Positions 35,001 to 42,150 of a DNA stretch of 64,000 nt are shown here, piece by piece. This stretch comes from Psychrobacillus sp. FSL K6-2836 (GTDB taxonomy: Bacteria > Bacillota > Bacilli > Bacillales_A > Planococcaceae). The translations under genes were made by a program, and so were the position numbers. The notes beneath the pieces were generated by a model. The model ran no database searches. It saw nothing but the letters and a program-made list of their open reading frames with translations, and was not told the DNA's origin. Position 1 is the first letter of the stretch. Each line of letters starts with the position of its first letter. The stretch is from positions 1 to 64,000 of the forward strand of contig NZ_JBBOOM010000002.1 in NCBI RefSeq assembly GCF_038003085.1. The letters run 5' to 3'.

Positions 35001-35130
35001 AACGGGTGCTTTCGCAAAATATGGCCATCATTTCGATGGTCTATTTTTATGTCCAAAAAATTTAAGTTGATCTCAGATATCCATTGTGAAATGTTACAAT
35101 TAAACTAAAGTAGCAGGTTAGTTTAATAAG
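34999..35130 (+). repeat. Cassette repeat, hairpin class 3
   Basis: Box A (CTAACGGGTGC), then a different terminator (GGCCATCATTTCGATGGTC plus T-run) and an 80-base stretch. A leader (CATTGTGAAATGTTACAA) with box A/B hybrid TTAAACTAAAGTAGCAGG and box B' TTAGTTTAATAAG follow. The same arrangement recurs at 41979-42114. Confidence 0.85.
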
Positions 35131-35141
35131 AGACGCGGAGA

Positions 35142-35261
35142 TGAAATTTTGCATTTGACAAAAAAGTTAAACCAATTGAAGATGACTCTAATGGATTGAT
35201 GAATGAAGAAATTTAATTAATACCTGAAAACTATGCGGTTGCTATTTATAGCGAATTTTAA
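35142..35261 (+). pseudogene. Decayed small protein gene
   Basis: After ATGAAATTT a one-base insertion in the T-run shifts the frame. Thereafter one frame reads FAFDKKVKPIEDDSNGLMNE, a TAA, then LIPENYAVAIYSEF and a stop. Probably a 39-residue cassette protein killed by a frameshift and a stop. Family unknown. Confidence 0.4.
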
Positions 35262-35312
35262 TTAAGGATGGTTCATTGCTTTAAAGTCATTATCCTTATA
35301 GGATACCTGTAT

Positions 35313-35465
35313 TTAAAGATTTTTAGTTTCCTTCTCATCCGTTAAAAGAGCCAGTGCTTCACGAAGGAGATTTATATCTTGAAGAATTTGTTTTTTTATT
35401 GATTCATTAGGACACTTCTCATAGTCAAATACCAATTGGTTGAGCTCCTTTGTTAAGAGTTCCAT
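35313..35465 (-). CDS. Small helical protein, unknown
   Basis: A 50-residue minus-strand protein, MELLTKELNQLVFDYEKCPN.. ending ALALLTDEKETKNL, starting behind AAGGAG. It is predicted to be a helical hairpin. Small size and antisense orientation between two repeats make it easy to miss. Confidence 0.55.
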   Translation of the reverse strand: MELLTKELNQLVFDYEKCPNESIKKQILQDINLLREALALLTDEKETKNL

Positions 35466-35544
35466 AGGCTTATTCTCCTTCTAGCTAGGTCTTAGTTAGT
35501 AGTATGAACATCCATAAAAGAAAAAGTAAAAAGGTATTTAAGTT

Positions 35545-35591
35545 TCTATTGTGAAATATTTCCTTAAACTAACGCACAGTTTAGTTAAAGC
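35545..35591 (+). repeat. Cassette repeat (fused boxes, no terminator)
   Basis: Leader CTATTGTGAAATATTTCC, then TTAAACTAACGCACAGTTTAG and TTAAAGC. Box A fused to box B', as at 29186. Confidence 0.75.
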
Positions 35592-35792
35592 AGTTCTACA
35601 TACTTATGACTAATTTTGCTCATAATAAACACATAAATTAATAGGTGAATTTAAGTGCTATTATTCACAATCTGTATTATTAATGTCCTTTTCCTCCACA
35701 CAAAAAGACTCCCACCACAGGAAAAGGAGAATGAATTCATTATGAAATCATCCCCTCAAATAGTTTGAATATGCTTATACTGATATCATTCA

Positions 35793-36185
35793 TCAATGAC
35801 TTGCTAAACGTTTTTCAAAATCCGCCTTAAACAACAGAATAGCATCAATATTTACAGCAAAATCGTGGTCACTGATATTAAAATTAGTTGTAAACTCGTC
35901 AGACTTCTCACGAACCATAATTGTCGGGCGGATATTGTCTCCAATAGCGTCCTTAGTTACAGCACTTCCATAGAAATACCAGTTAGTTTGAGTAGGCACA
36001 TTTGCTGCATTCTTAGATAAGTCATTTTTTATTAATTCGCATATTTGAACCATAAAATCTTCATTAAGCTTAATGGTTTTTCCATGCTGACCATCAACAG
36101 ATATATCAGCATATCCATACCAAATATTCCTGCTTGTATACTTTCCGTCATTTGAAGTGTATGTTTCATCAAACAATATATTCAT
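35793..36185 (-). CDS. Cytosolic protein, unknown
   Basis: A 130-residue minus-strand protein: NILFDETYTSNDGKYTSRNIWYGYADISVDG at the start (quoted in outline), FAVNIDAILLFKADFEKRLASH at the end. It is preceded by GAGGGTAATGAA. Not recognised; no membrane segment. Confidence 0.6.
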   Translation of the reverse strand: MNILFDETYTSNDGKYTSRNIWYGYADISVDGQHGKTIKLNEDFMVQICELIKNDLSKNAANVPTQTNWYFYGSAVTKDAIGDNIRPTIMVREKSDEFTTNFNISDHDFAVNIDAILLFKADFEKRLASH

Positions 36186-36334
36186 TTCATTACCCTCCGT
36201 TAGTATAAAATTTCTTTACACTATTATACACCAATTAGAAAATGCTAAATAGCTTGCTGTTAGTCTCACTAAACTTGTAAGAGTTAGGCAAAGTTAACAT
36301 CATGGTAGGGCTCCTCCTAAAGTTGTGAGTTAGA

Positions 36335-36514
36335 ATGGTGTCTAATTGGAATGTATTTTTGGACATTAAAAGCGGTCACCTAACAACGGAAAAAGGGATG
36401 AGTGCACTGCATGATCCTGTGTTTCTTATAAACAGTATTCAGTTTTTGATTGGAATTATTATTCAGTTCATTTCTCTAGCATTGATATTCGTGATTCCCA
36501 TATTTAAACCGTGA
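36335..36514 (+). CDS. Short membrane protein or gene fragment
   Basis: A 59-residue frame (MVSNWNVFLDIKSGHLTTEK.. then FLIGIIIQFISLALIFVIPI) with one long hydrophobic end. The ribosome site is weak, and a stop lies just upstream. It may be a fragment. Confidence 0.4.
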   Translation: MVSNWNVFLDIKSGHLTTEKGMSALHDPVFLINSIQFLIGIIIQFISLALIFVIPIFKP

Positions 36515-36588
36515 GGCTTGAGGATAAAGAAAAATCGGTCAAATCTGGTTTAAAAATAAAGGCTACCCAATCTTTGTGAAGGATTCCA

Positions 36589-36680
36589 TTTAAAGTAACG
36601 GAGTGCTTTAGTTAAAGAACAATGGGTTGCCAAAGTCAGCACTTTTTCTTATTGAACTAACGCAGCACTTTAGTGGAAGC
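36589..36680 (+). repeat. Cassette repeat, hairpin class 2
   Basis: Box A (TTTAAAGTAACGGAGTGC), terminator GGGTTGCC..AGTCAGCAC type plus T-run, box B (CTTATTGAACTAACGCAGCA) and box B' (CTTTAGTGGAAG). Confidence 0.85.
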
Positions 36681-36720
36681 CTATTTATCATTCGGGAGGG
36701 TATTCATACGTCTTTAGGTG

Positions 36721-37103
36721 TGTGTGGTTTATCAATTGTTGATTGGTGAAGAAGGGAAAGTTGGTTTCTTGGTTGGATCGGGTAAAAAAGGTGAGGCAGT
36801 AGAAGAAAAAATTATTGCTAATAAAGCAAATAGTATATGTGGCATTTTTGGGGAGACAAAGATAGTATCAGTGGTGATTTTATAGTAGTTGGAACTGACA
36901 ATGAAGGGAAAGAACATCCCGTGTTGGTATCTGGCAATGATACAGTATGGCAATATTCCAATACTTCCATTAGCCCTCATAACGGTGCCGATTCCCATAT
37001 CCCATCGAATATGTTGTTCCCTACAAGTGGATTATGTAAATTAGAAATTTATTTTAATGATAAATTATTTGATGAAATAGTTATAAACGTCAAAGATAGT
37101 TAA
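36721..37103 (+). pseudogene. DUF4871 protein gene with single-base frameshift
   Basis: The first frame reads QLLIGEEGKVGFLVGSGKKG then EEKIIANKAN. The second continues MWHFWGDKDSISGDFIVVGT, GKEHPVLVSGNDTVWQYS and NNGADSHIPS-like IPSNMLFPTSGLCKLEIYF. Together they match the DUF4871 domain. Loss of one A near 36832 (AATAGTATATG for AATAAGTATATG) explains the break. The usual lipoprotein signal is also missing at the 5' end. Confidence 0.7.
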
Positions 37104-37106
37104 ATC

Positions 37107-37150
37107 ATCTTCAACTAACGGGTGTTTACTTCCAGAAGGAGTAAAATGCT
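37107..37150 (+). repeat. Cassette repeat (box A and hairpin only)
   Basis: Intact box A (TCTTCAACTAACGGGTG), hairpin TTTACTTCC..GGAGTAAAA. Box B and B' absent; the next gene starts 20 bases later. Confidence 0.75.
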
Positions 37151-37169
37151 ATTTGTAGAAGGAGAAATC

Positions 37170-37515
37170 ATGGATAAAAACGAATTTTTTCAATCCCTTG
37201 AAGAAATAGTTGTTGACCCTTTGTTTATTGGAAATAAGAAGTTCAAATAATCGAAATGGAATGCTCTTCTATATTTGGTTCGATTGGCAAACGGCACAAA
37301 TAAAGTTTAATTTAATATCAGATTATGACACTACCCTACCATTCGGATGTGAAATAGAAATTACAAATAAACTTGAGCCTATTATTGAGGAGTTTCTAAG
37401 ATTTCCATATCACGATGGCTTTCCATTTGAAGAGGTTAGTGATGATGACGAGCAAATGGAGGAAGGCGTAAAAGGAGAAACTTTGAAAGTATTCCTCTTC
37501 AAACTAAATCGATAA
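37170..37515 (+). pseudogene. Frameshifted small protein gene, unknown
   Basis: MDKNEFFQSLEEIVVDPLFI is encoded from an ATG behind GAAGGAG, then stops. The neighbouring frame continues EIRSSNNRNGMLFYIWFDWQ, through GCEIEITNKLEPIIEEFLRF to FLFKLNR. One frameshift near 37230 separates the halves of an about 115-residue acidic protein. Not recognised. Confidence 0.6.
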
Positions 37516-37540
37516 TCTTCTTCAACTAACGGGTGCTTCG
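37516..37540 (+). repeat. Cassette repeat box A, interrupted
   Basis: CTTCTTCAACTAACGGGTGC followed by TTCGT. The unit is cut here by the IS110-like element; its right part is not recovered next to the other end. Confidence 0.75.
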
Positions 37541-39070
37541 TATTATAAGGTTAACCAGTTTTTACTGGTTGACCTTATTTTTATAGGATTTAATATATCA
37601 GTAGCCAGGGTAGGACGTACGGGTGCGTGGGACAAGGATCCCGTGAACTAAACTGTCCACCCCCTACTTGTAGAAACGGTTTGAGGCTGGTTGGGACATA
37701 GATCTCGTATAACAAGCGAAGCTATGATACTACATGGAGGAATAGGGGTACTGGTGAGTGAAGTCAGAGGAGGAAGCTAAATGAACCCAGTAATTGGTCT
37801 GGATGTGGCTAAAGGAGAGAGCCAAGTTCAGGCGTTTTTAGATAAATCAAAGCCGTTTGGAAAGAGTTATTCTATGAAGCATATAAAAGAGGAGTTAGAC
37901 CGTTTTATAGGCTTTTTAAAGGAGATGGAAGGGATGACTGGGCAAATGCCTTGGTCATTTTAGAATCTACAGGTCATTATCATTCTCCTGTTATTCAATA
38001 CTTGGAGGATCATGAAGTTTTATATATTTTGCTTAATCCGATCATTTCTTATCAGGCGAAGAGATCTAGTTTACGAAAAGTAAAAACAGACGCAATTGAT
38101 GCGTATCAGTTGTGTGTACTTTATTACAAAGAAGATTTTGAACCCCATAAAAACAGAGGAATTCAATTATTAAATCTTAGAAATCTATCGAGACAACAGG
38201 AGATTGTGACGAATATGTATGTGGAGGCTAAGCTGCAGTTTCACACTATTCTAGACCAAGTGTTTCCTGAATACCGCAAGGTTTTTGGTGATCTTTATTC
38301 GAAGGTCTCTTTATTGATGTTAAAGAAATACCCGACTTCAGAAGATGTAATAGCGGCTGGAGAAAGTAAGCTAGCGGAGTGTGTGATGGAGTTTTGCCCA
38401 AGACGATCTAGTTCATGGGCGTTGGATAAGGCCAAAAAATTAATAGACTCCGCAGCTCGAAATCCATTTCAAAAAGTGGTGTATCACAGTCATTTGATTA
38501 ATCTTCAAATGTATATTGAAATGCTTTTTCAGTACCAAGGACACCTTTCAGAGTTGGAAATTCGTATAGTGACCTTGGTAAATGAATTAGAAGATTACAA
38601 GATTGTCCAATCGATTCCAGGAATCGGAGAAAAAATCGCTGCAACGATCATCTCTGAGATTGGTGAAATCGATCGGTTTAGTCATCCAAAAAAACTGGTT
38701 GCCTTTGCAGGAGTAGATCCCAGCGTTCACTCATCTGGAAAGTTTACAGCCACAACCAATCGTATTACCAAGCGAGGTTCAAGTAGATTACGCCATGCTT
38801 TGTATCTTGCCGTATTGTGCGGCATCAGAAGTTCAAGAAACAACAAGCTGAAAGAATTCTATGATAAGAAGAAATCCGAAGGAAAGCCTGCAAAAGTGGC
38901 GATAGTAGCTTGCATTAACAAACTACTTCATTGGATTTATGCTTTATTAAATAGCAAAGAAACTTTCCAAGATATAGCGTAATTACTGGTTAAAAGTTTT
39001 TAAGAGAAAACCTTCCAAAAGGTTTTTGGAGGGCTATTTGTCATGCACAAAATAGTATAACATAAGGTTA
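37541..39070 (+). mobile_element. IS110-like element with broken transposase
   Basis: Element of about 1.5 kb; ends are approximate. The left edge has AAGGTTAACCAG facing CTGGTTGACCTT (37547-37580), and ATAAGGTTAA recurs at 39060. About 230 non-coding bases lie upstream of the transposase, enough for a bridge RNA. A hairpin AAAACCTTCC/GGTTTT follows it at 39010. Inserted next to a cassette repeat. A fragment of a relative lies at 57441. Confidence 0.7.
37781..38982 (+). pseudogene. IS110-family transposase, frameshifted
   Basis: DEDD-type transposase of the Tnp_1/Tnp_20 kind. NPVIGLDVAKGESQVQAFLD carries the first aspartate. LVILESTGHYHSPVI carries the glutamate in the next frame. SIPGIGEKIAATIISEIGEI and KLVAFAGVDPSVHSSG form the C-terminal domain with its catalytic serine region. 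A shift between about 37925 and 37950 separates residues 1-50 from the rest. Programmed frameshifting cannot be excluded, but no slippery run is obvious. Confidence 0.75.
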
Positions 39071-39102
39071 ATTAGAATTTTAGAGAAAAATATTGACATC
39101 CT

Positions 39103-39186
39103 ATTAGCTGGTTTAGTTAAACAAGTGGCTGCCTGTAAGGTTAGCTTTTTCTAATTGAACTAACGCCGCAGGTTAGTTGAAGAAGG
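39103..39186 (+). repeat. Cassette repeat, hairpin class 2
   Basis: Box A reduced (TATTAGCTGG), then GTGGCTGCC..GGTTAGC plus T-run, box B (TAATTGAACTAACGCCGCAG) and box B' (GTTAGTTGAAGAAGG), perfectly paired. Confidence 0.85.
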
Positions 39187-39199
39187 TTGGAGGATATAC

Positions 39200-39643
39200 A
39201 TGAGTGGGGGGAAGGATACTTACATGAATCCTATAAAAAAAGCTTATGGTTATGTAACAAGAACTAGAGAGGGAAAAACACAGGTATTAGTGTTTCGCCA
39301 TTCAAATGCTGAAGCGGGTATTCAGATACCCAAAGGTACAGTAAAGCCAAAAGAAGATACTTATAATGCAGTAATTAGAGAGATTGAGGAAGAAACTGGA
39401 CTTAGAAATTTTAAAGTTGAGAATTTAATTGCAGAAGATATTTGGGAGAATGATGACGGTGCAATACATAACAGATTTTTTTATAAGATAACCGTTTCAA
39501 GCATTGAAGATGAATGGGACTATCACCCAACTGGTGGAGGAGAAGAAGACGGTCTAACATTTCATTACTTCTGGATTTCATCAATAGATGATGTTGAACT
39601 TATAAGAGGTCATGGAGATTATTTAAATCTTGTTCTTAACTAA
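39200..39643 (+). CDS. Nudix hydrolase
   Basis: A 147-residue Nudix protein. The box runs from GTVKPKEDTYNA to REIEEETGL (about residues 48-70). Preceded by YVTRTREGKTQVLVFRHSNA and IQIPKG. Two possible starts exist (39200 behind GGAGG, 39224 behind GGGGGAAGG). Resembles diadenosine-polyphosphate or dGTP-type Nudix enzymes; substrate unknown. The stop (TAACC) lies just before the IS110 insertion. Confidence 0.88.
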   Translation: MSGGKDTYMNPIKKAYGYVTRTREGKTQVLVFRHSNAEAGIQIPKGTVKPKEDTYNAVIREIEEETGLRNFKVENLIAEDIWENDDGAIHNRFFYKITVSSIEDEWDYHPTGGGEEDGLTFHYFWISSIDDVELIRGHGDYLNLVLN

Positions 39644-39768
39644 CCTTACTGCACTCCCATGAAAATTAAAATCTTCGATTTAGGGAAAAAGGCAATACGA
39701 AATCTGACGCAGCTCAATAATTTTTTAAAAAAGTGCAGCGCCTATAGCAGAATTAAATTGTGAGTGGA

Positions 39769-40992
39769 TTAGGAGGCATTTGGTTCAGTGATTGTAACGT
39801 TGTAACCTAAGTTTTCAAGTCTTCGGACAGAATATCGTACAATTGATTGTTCTTTTTGTTTGTCAAAGTAATCTTCCCCTAAGTCTACGTACATTTCTTT
39901 GCGAGTTAGGAGATAATAGCTGATTCTTAAAATGGCATGAGCCACTGATATCCCGGCACGCTTTTTACCCTTTCTTGATGCAGTGCGCCTATACAAGGCT
40001 CCCAAGTAGGTTTTGGATCCTCTAACAGAATGAGCCGCTTCAATTAATGCCGATTTCAAGTACTTGTTTCCTTTTTTCATGTTGGTTGATTTCCTCTTGC
40101 CCGCACTTTCATTATGTCCAGGTACTAATCCTGCCCAGGAACATAAGTGCGCCGAACTGGGAAATTGCTTCTCCACATCTGTACCGACTTCGGCTAAGAT
40201 TTGTTCGGCCATTCGAGTGGCGATGCCAGGAATGGAATCCAATCGTTCTATATCTTCTTGATGGGAGGATAACCTTGTAGCGACCTCTTCGTTTAATAGC
40301 TCAATCTGCTCAGTTAGAAATTCTATATGAACCAGAATGGTTTTTAACATGAGACGTTGATGTGGATTGATATACCCTCGAAGAGCTAGTTCTAGTTCAC
40401 TCTTTTTCTTCTTCATTGATCGGCGGGCAAAGCTGGCTAATTTCTCAGGATCATTTTCGCCATCGGCGATAGCACGAAGCATATCAAGCGACGAAACACC
40501 CATGATGTCGGAGACAACGGAACCGAGTTTGATATTCGCTCCTTCTAAAACCTTTTGAATCCGATTATGTTGTCTCGCACGCTCTTCAATAATACTTCGA
40601 CGGTAACGAACTAACTCTCGCAATTCCCGCTGATTTCGGTCTGGAATAAAACTTGCTTTAAGTAGACCATGACGAAGAAGTTTGGCAATCCATTCTGCAT
40701 CCTTTACATCGGTCTTGCGACCTGGTACTGCTTTCATATGTTGAGCGTTCACTACTAAAAACTCAATGCTCTCGGCTTCAAGCAAGTTAACAATAGGCTT
40801 CCAAAATACACCTGTGCTTTCCATTGCTACGTGAGTACAACCATGCTCCTTAATCCAGTCAATTAACTGTAATAGAAATACAGTTTTAGTGGAGAACGTT
40901 TGAATCTCCTTTCCTTTTGGCGTAATAATACAAGCAGTAATGGAATCCTTATGGACATCCATCCCACAAGCACGTTCAATGATTACTTCCAT
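39769..40992 (-). CDS. IS110-family DEDD transposase, copy 1
   Basis: A 407-residue transposase with two domains. The N-terminal RuvC-like DEDD part has GMDVHKDSITACII (D), HVAMESTGVFWKPI (E) and KTDVKDAEWIAKLLRHG (D, D). The C-terminal Tnp_20 part has LDSIPGIATRMAEQILAEVG and HLCSWAGLVPGHNESAGKRK, where the serine attacks DNA. Complete and intact. ATG 40992 is 10 bases behind AAAGG; the upstream in-frame part belongs to the guide RNA. Almost identical to the copy at 61163. Confidence 0.93.
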   Translation of the reverse strand: MEVIIERACGMDVHKDSITACIITPKGKEIQTFSTKTVFLLQLIDWIKEHGCTHVAMESTGVFWKPIVNLLEAESIEFLVVNAQHMKAVPGRKTDVKDAEWIAKLLRHGLLKASFIPDRNQRELRELVRYRRSIIEERARQHNRIQKVLEGANIKLGSVVSDIMGVSSLDMLRAIADGENDPEKLASFARRSMKKKKSELELALRGYINPHQRLMLKTILVHIEFLTEQIELLNEEVATRLSSHQEDIERLDSIPGIATRMAEQILAEVGTDVEKQFPSSAHLCSWAGLVPGHNESAGKRKSTNMKKGNKYLKSALIEAAHSVRGSKTYLGALYRRTASRKGKKRAGISVAHAILRISYYLLTRKEMYVDLGEDYFDKQKEQSIVRYSVRRLENLGYNVTITEPNAS

Positions 40993-41009
40993 GGTAATCA
41001 TCCTTTCTA

Positions 41010-41240
41010 CGGCAAATAGTATTGGAGGCTGGTGCAATAACCAGAGTAGGATTAATCTCCCATGAGTGCTTCCCGTAAGGGAGCGACAGTCTGTGATGCA
41101 CCGTGGTCGTTGGAGTCAGACTAACGGATGGGCTCTATGGCACCATAGTTCATCGACCTTCCTCTCCCAGCCGTAGTATCCTATACCCGGGTTTTCACAT
41201 TTTCATTCTCTGTGGTGTAGCGCTGTTTTTGCGCTACATG
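41010..41240 (-). ncRNA. Putative IS110 bridge RNA, copy 1
   Basis: Upstream, same strand as the transposase. In RNA order: a 5' stem-loop with arms GTAGCGC/GCGCTAC (41237-41217). Next a large stem closed by GGTCG/CGACC whose inner stem GAGTC/GGCTC displays ACTAACGG (41120-41127), identical to the box A target. Then a hairpin GCTTCCC/GGGAGC and a loop region with CTCCCATGA (41057-41065), identical to the element end. Target loop before donor loop is the order described for bridge RNAs. Exact RNA ends are inferred. Confidence 0.75.
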
Positions 41241-41245
41241 GGTGG

Positions 41246-41320
41246 CTAACGGGTGCTTTACTTCAAGAAGGAGTAAAGCCTTTTATTATTGAACTAAAGT
41301 AAGCAGGTTACTTGAAGAAG
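41246..41320 (+). repeat. Cassette repeat, hairpin class 1 (right part after IS110)
   Basis: Continues box A from the IS110 junction (CTAACGGGTGC), terminator GCTTTACTTC..GAGTAAAGC plus T-run, box B (TTATTGAACTAAAGTAAGCAG) and box B' (GTTACTTGAAGAAGG). Confidence 0.9.
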
Positions 41321-41403
41321 GGGTTTAAGTGGGAATCGTAGAATAAGTTACCTAATGATGTTTCGCTTACTTATACAAAATATATTAAATGAGGTGAATT
41401 TAA

Positions 41404-41613
41404 TTGAGGATAGGTAATCAATTAGTTATTGAATGGACCATTGCGAGAGTTTACGAGGATTTTTCTTTTTCAAAGGCACTAGATAATGCCATAAAGCACG
41501 CAAGATTAAGTGAAGGGGAATCGGTCGAACTTCACCAATTAGTAAATGTTGGTGAATTTAATAATGAAAAAGTATTTTTGATTATTTTAAATGTTATTTC
41601 CAGTAGAGACTAG
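41404..41613 (+). CDS. Small cytosolic protein, unknown
   Basis: A 69-residue protein (MRIGNQLVIEWTIARVYEDF.. ..VELHQLVNVGEFNNEKVF) starting at TTG behind GAGGTGAA. It appears to be an alpha/beta mini-domain. Not recognised. Confidence 0.55.
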   Translation: MRIGNQLVIEWTIARVYEDFSFSKALDNAIKHARLSEGESVELHQLVNVGEFNNEKVFLIILNVISSRD

Positions 41614-41618
41614 AAGTT

Positions 41619-41701
41619 ATTAAACTAACAAGGTGCATTACTTCAAGAAGGAGTAATGCTTTTTTCTTATTGAAGTAACGGGGCAGTTTAGTTCAATAAG
41701 G
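41619..41701 (+). repeat. Cassette repeat, hairpin class 1 (covarying)
   Basis: Box A (TTAAACTAACAAGGTGC). The terminator has both arms changed in step: GCATTACTTC..GAGTAATGC. Box B (CTTATTGAAGTAACGGGGCAG) and box B' (TTTAGTTCAATAAGG). The compensated change shows the hairpin is under selection. Confidence 0.93.
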
Positions 41702-41749
41702 TGATGGTTTAAAAAATATTAATTTATTTAAGGTTGGAGGGTGGATTAT

Positions 41750-41986
41750 TTGTTAATGACTCTGAGGGTTATATTTGGAGCGATTGCTTTTTGTTTTGCA
41801 ATGTACGCATTGATAACTAATAAATACTAGGTAATTCCGTATATGTTGTTTTTCTTAGGTCTAATGGGGTTAGTTACTGGGATTTCTGAATTCAAGGTAG
41901 AACGAAGAACAAGTGCAATAATATCTTTCCTTGTATCTGCATTCGCTCTTTTTGTTTGCTTCTATACATTTAATACTTTTAACTAA
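41750..41986 (+). pseudogene. DUF3953 membrane protein gene with in-frame TAG
   Basis: TTG start 9 bases behind GGAGG. It encodes LMTLRVIFGAIAFCFAMYAL and ITNKY, then TAG at 41828-41830. The same frame continues VIPYMLFFLGLMGLVTGISE, KVERRTS and a last helix to the true stop. This is the YczI/DUF3953 pattern (three helices). A single base change (for example CAG to TAG) inactivates it. An intact relative is at 56396. Confidence 0.75.
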
Positions 41987-42114
41987 CGAGTGCTTTAGCA
42001 AAATATGGCCATCATTTTGATGGTCTATTTTTATGTCCAAAATATTAAATTGATCTTAGATATGCATTGTGAAATGTTACACTTAAACTAAAGAAGCAGG
42101 TTAGTTGAAGAAGC
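41979..42114 (+). repeat. Cassette repeat, hairpin class 3
   Basis: Box A (TTTTAACTAACGAGTGC), terminator GGCCATCATTTTGATGGTC plus T-run, then a leader (CATTGTGAAATGTTACAC), TTAAACTAAAGAAGCAGG and TTAGTTGAAGAAGC. Near-identical to 34999-35130 over more than 100 bases, although the flanking genes differ. Confidence 0.92.
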
Positions 42115-42150
42115 ATTTAAAAACAATTATGTTTGAGGAGGAGTATTCAA

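Larger units (their letters stand above)
39654..41247 (-). mobile_element. IS110-family element, copy 1 (complete, 1594 bp)
   Basis: Bounded by CT at both ends: left flank ..ACTGCACT|CCCATGAAAA, right ..ATGGGTGGCT|AACGGGTGC. The second copy (61048-62641) shows the same junctions with other flanks, so the ends are secure. Joined ends would read CATGGG-TGGCT-CCCATG, a hairpin. No long terminal inverted repeats and no target duplication beyond the core, as usual in IS110. The target is the array's box A. Confidence 0.92.

Noticed and set aside
34834-35070. A 78-codon plus-strand frame (also at 49504) that looks like a duplicated small gene
   Set aside because: It lies wholly inside the solo element's guide-RNA region and its right end, has no ribosome site, and is explained by conserved RNA structure.
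37925-37965. Programmed frameshift in the IS110-like transposase at 37.8 kb
   Set aside because: No slippery heptamer or downstream structure is evident at the junction, and the fragment at 57.4 kb shows this lineage is decaying. Treated as a mutation.
40047-40558. Several plus-strand frames inside both IS110 copies
   Set aside because: They are antisense to the intact transposase and exist twice only because the element does.
39654-41247. A possible site-specific integrase for the array among the minus-strand genes
   Set aside because: The only DNA-joining enzymes found are IS110-type DEDD transposases and a dead IS1595-type one. No tyrosine or serine recombinase motif was seen in any frame listed.
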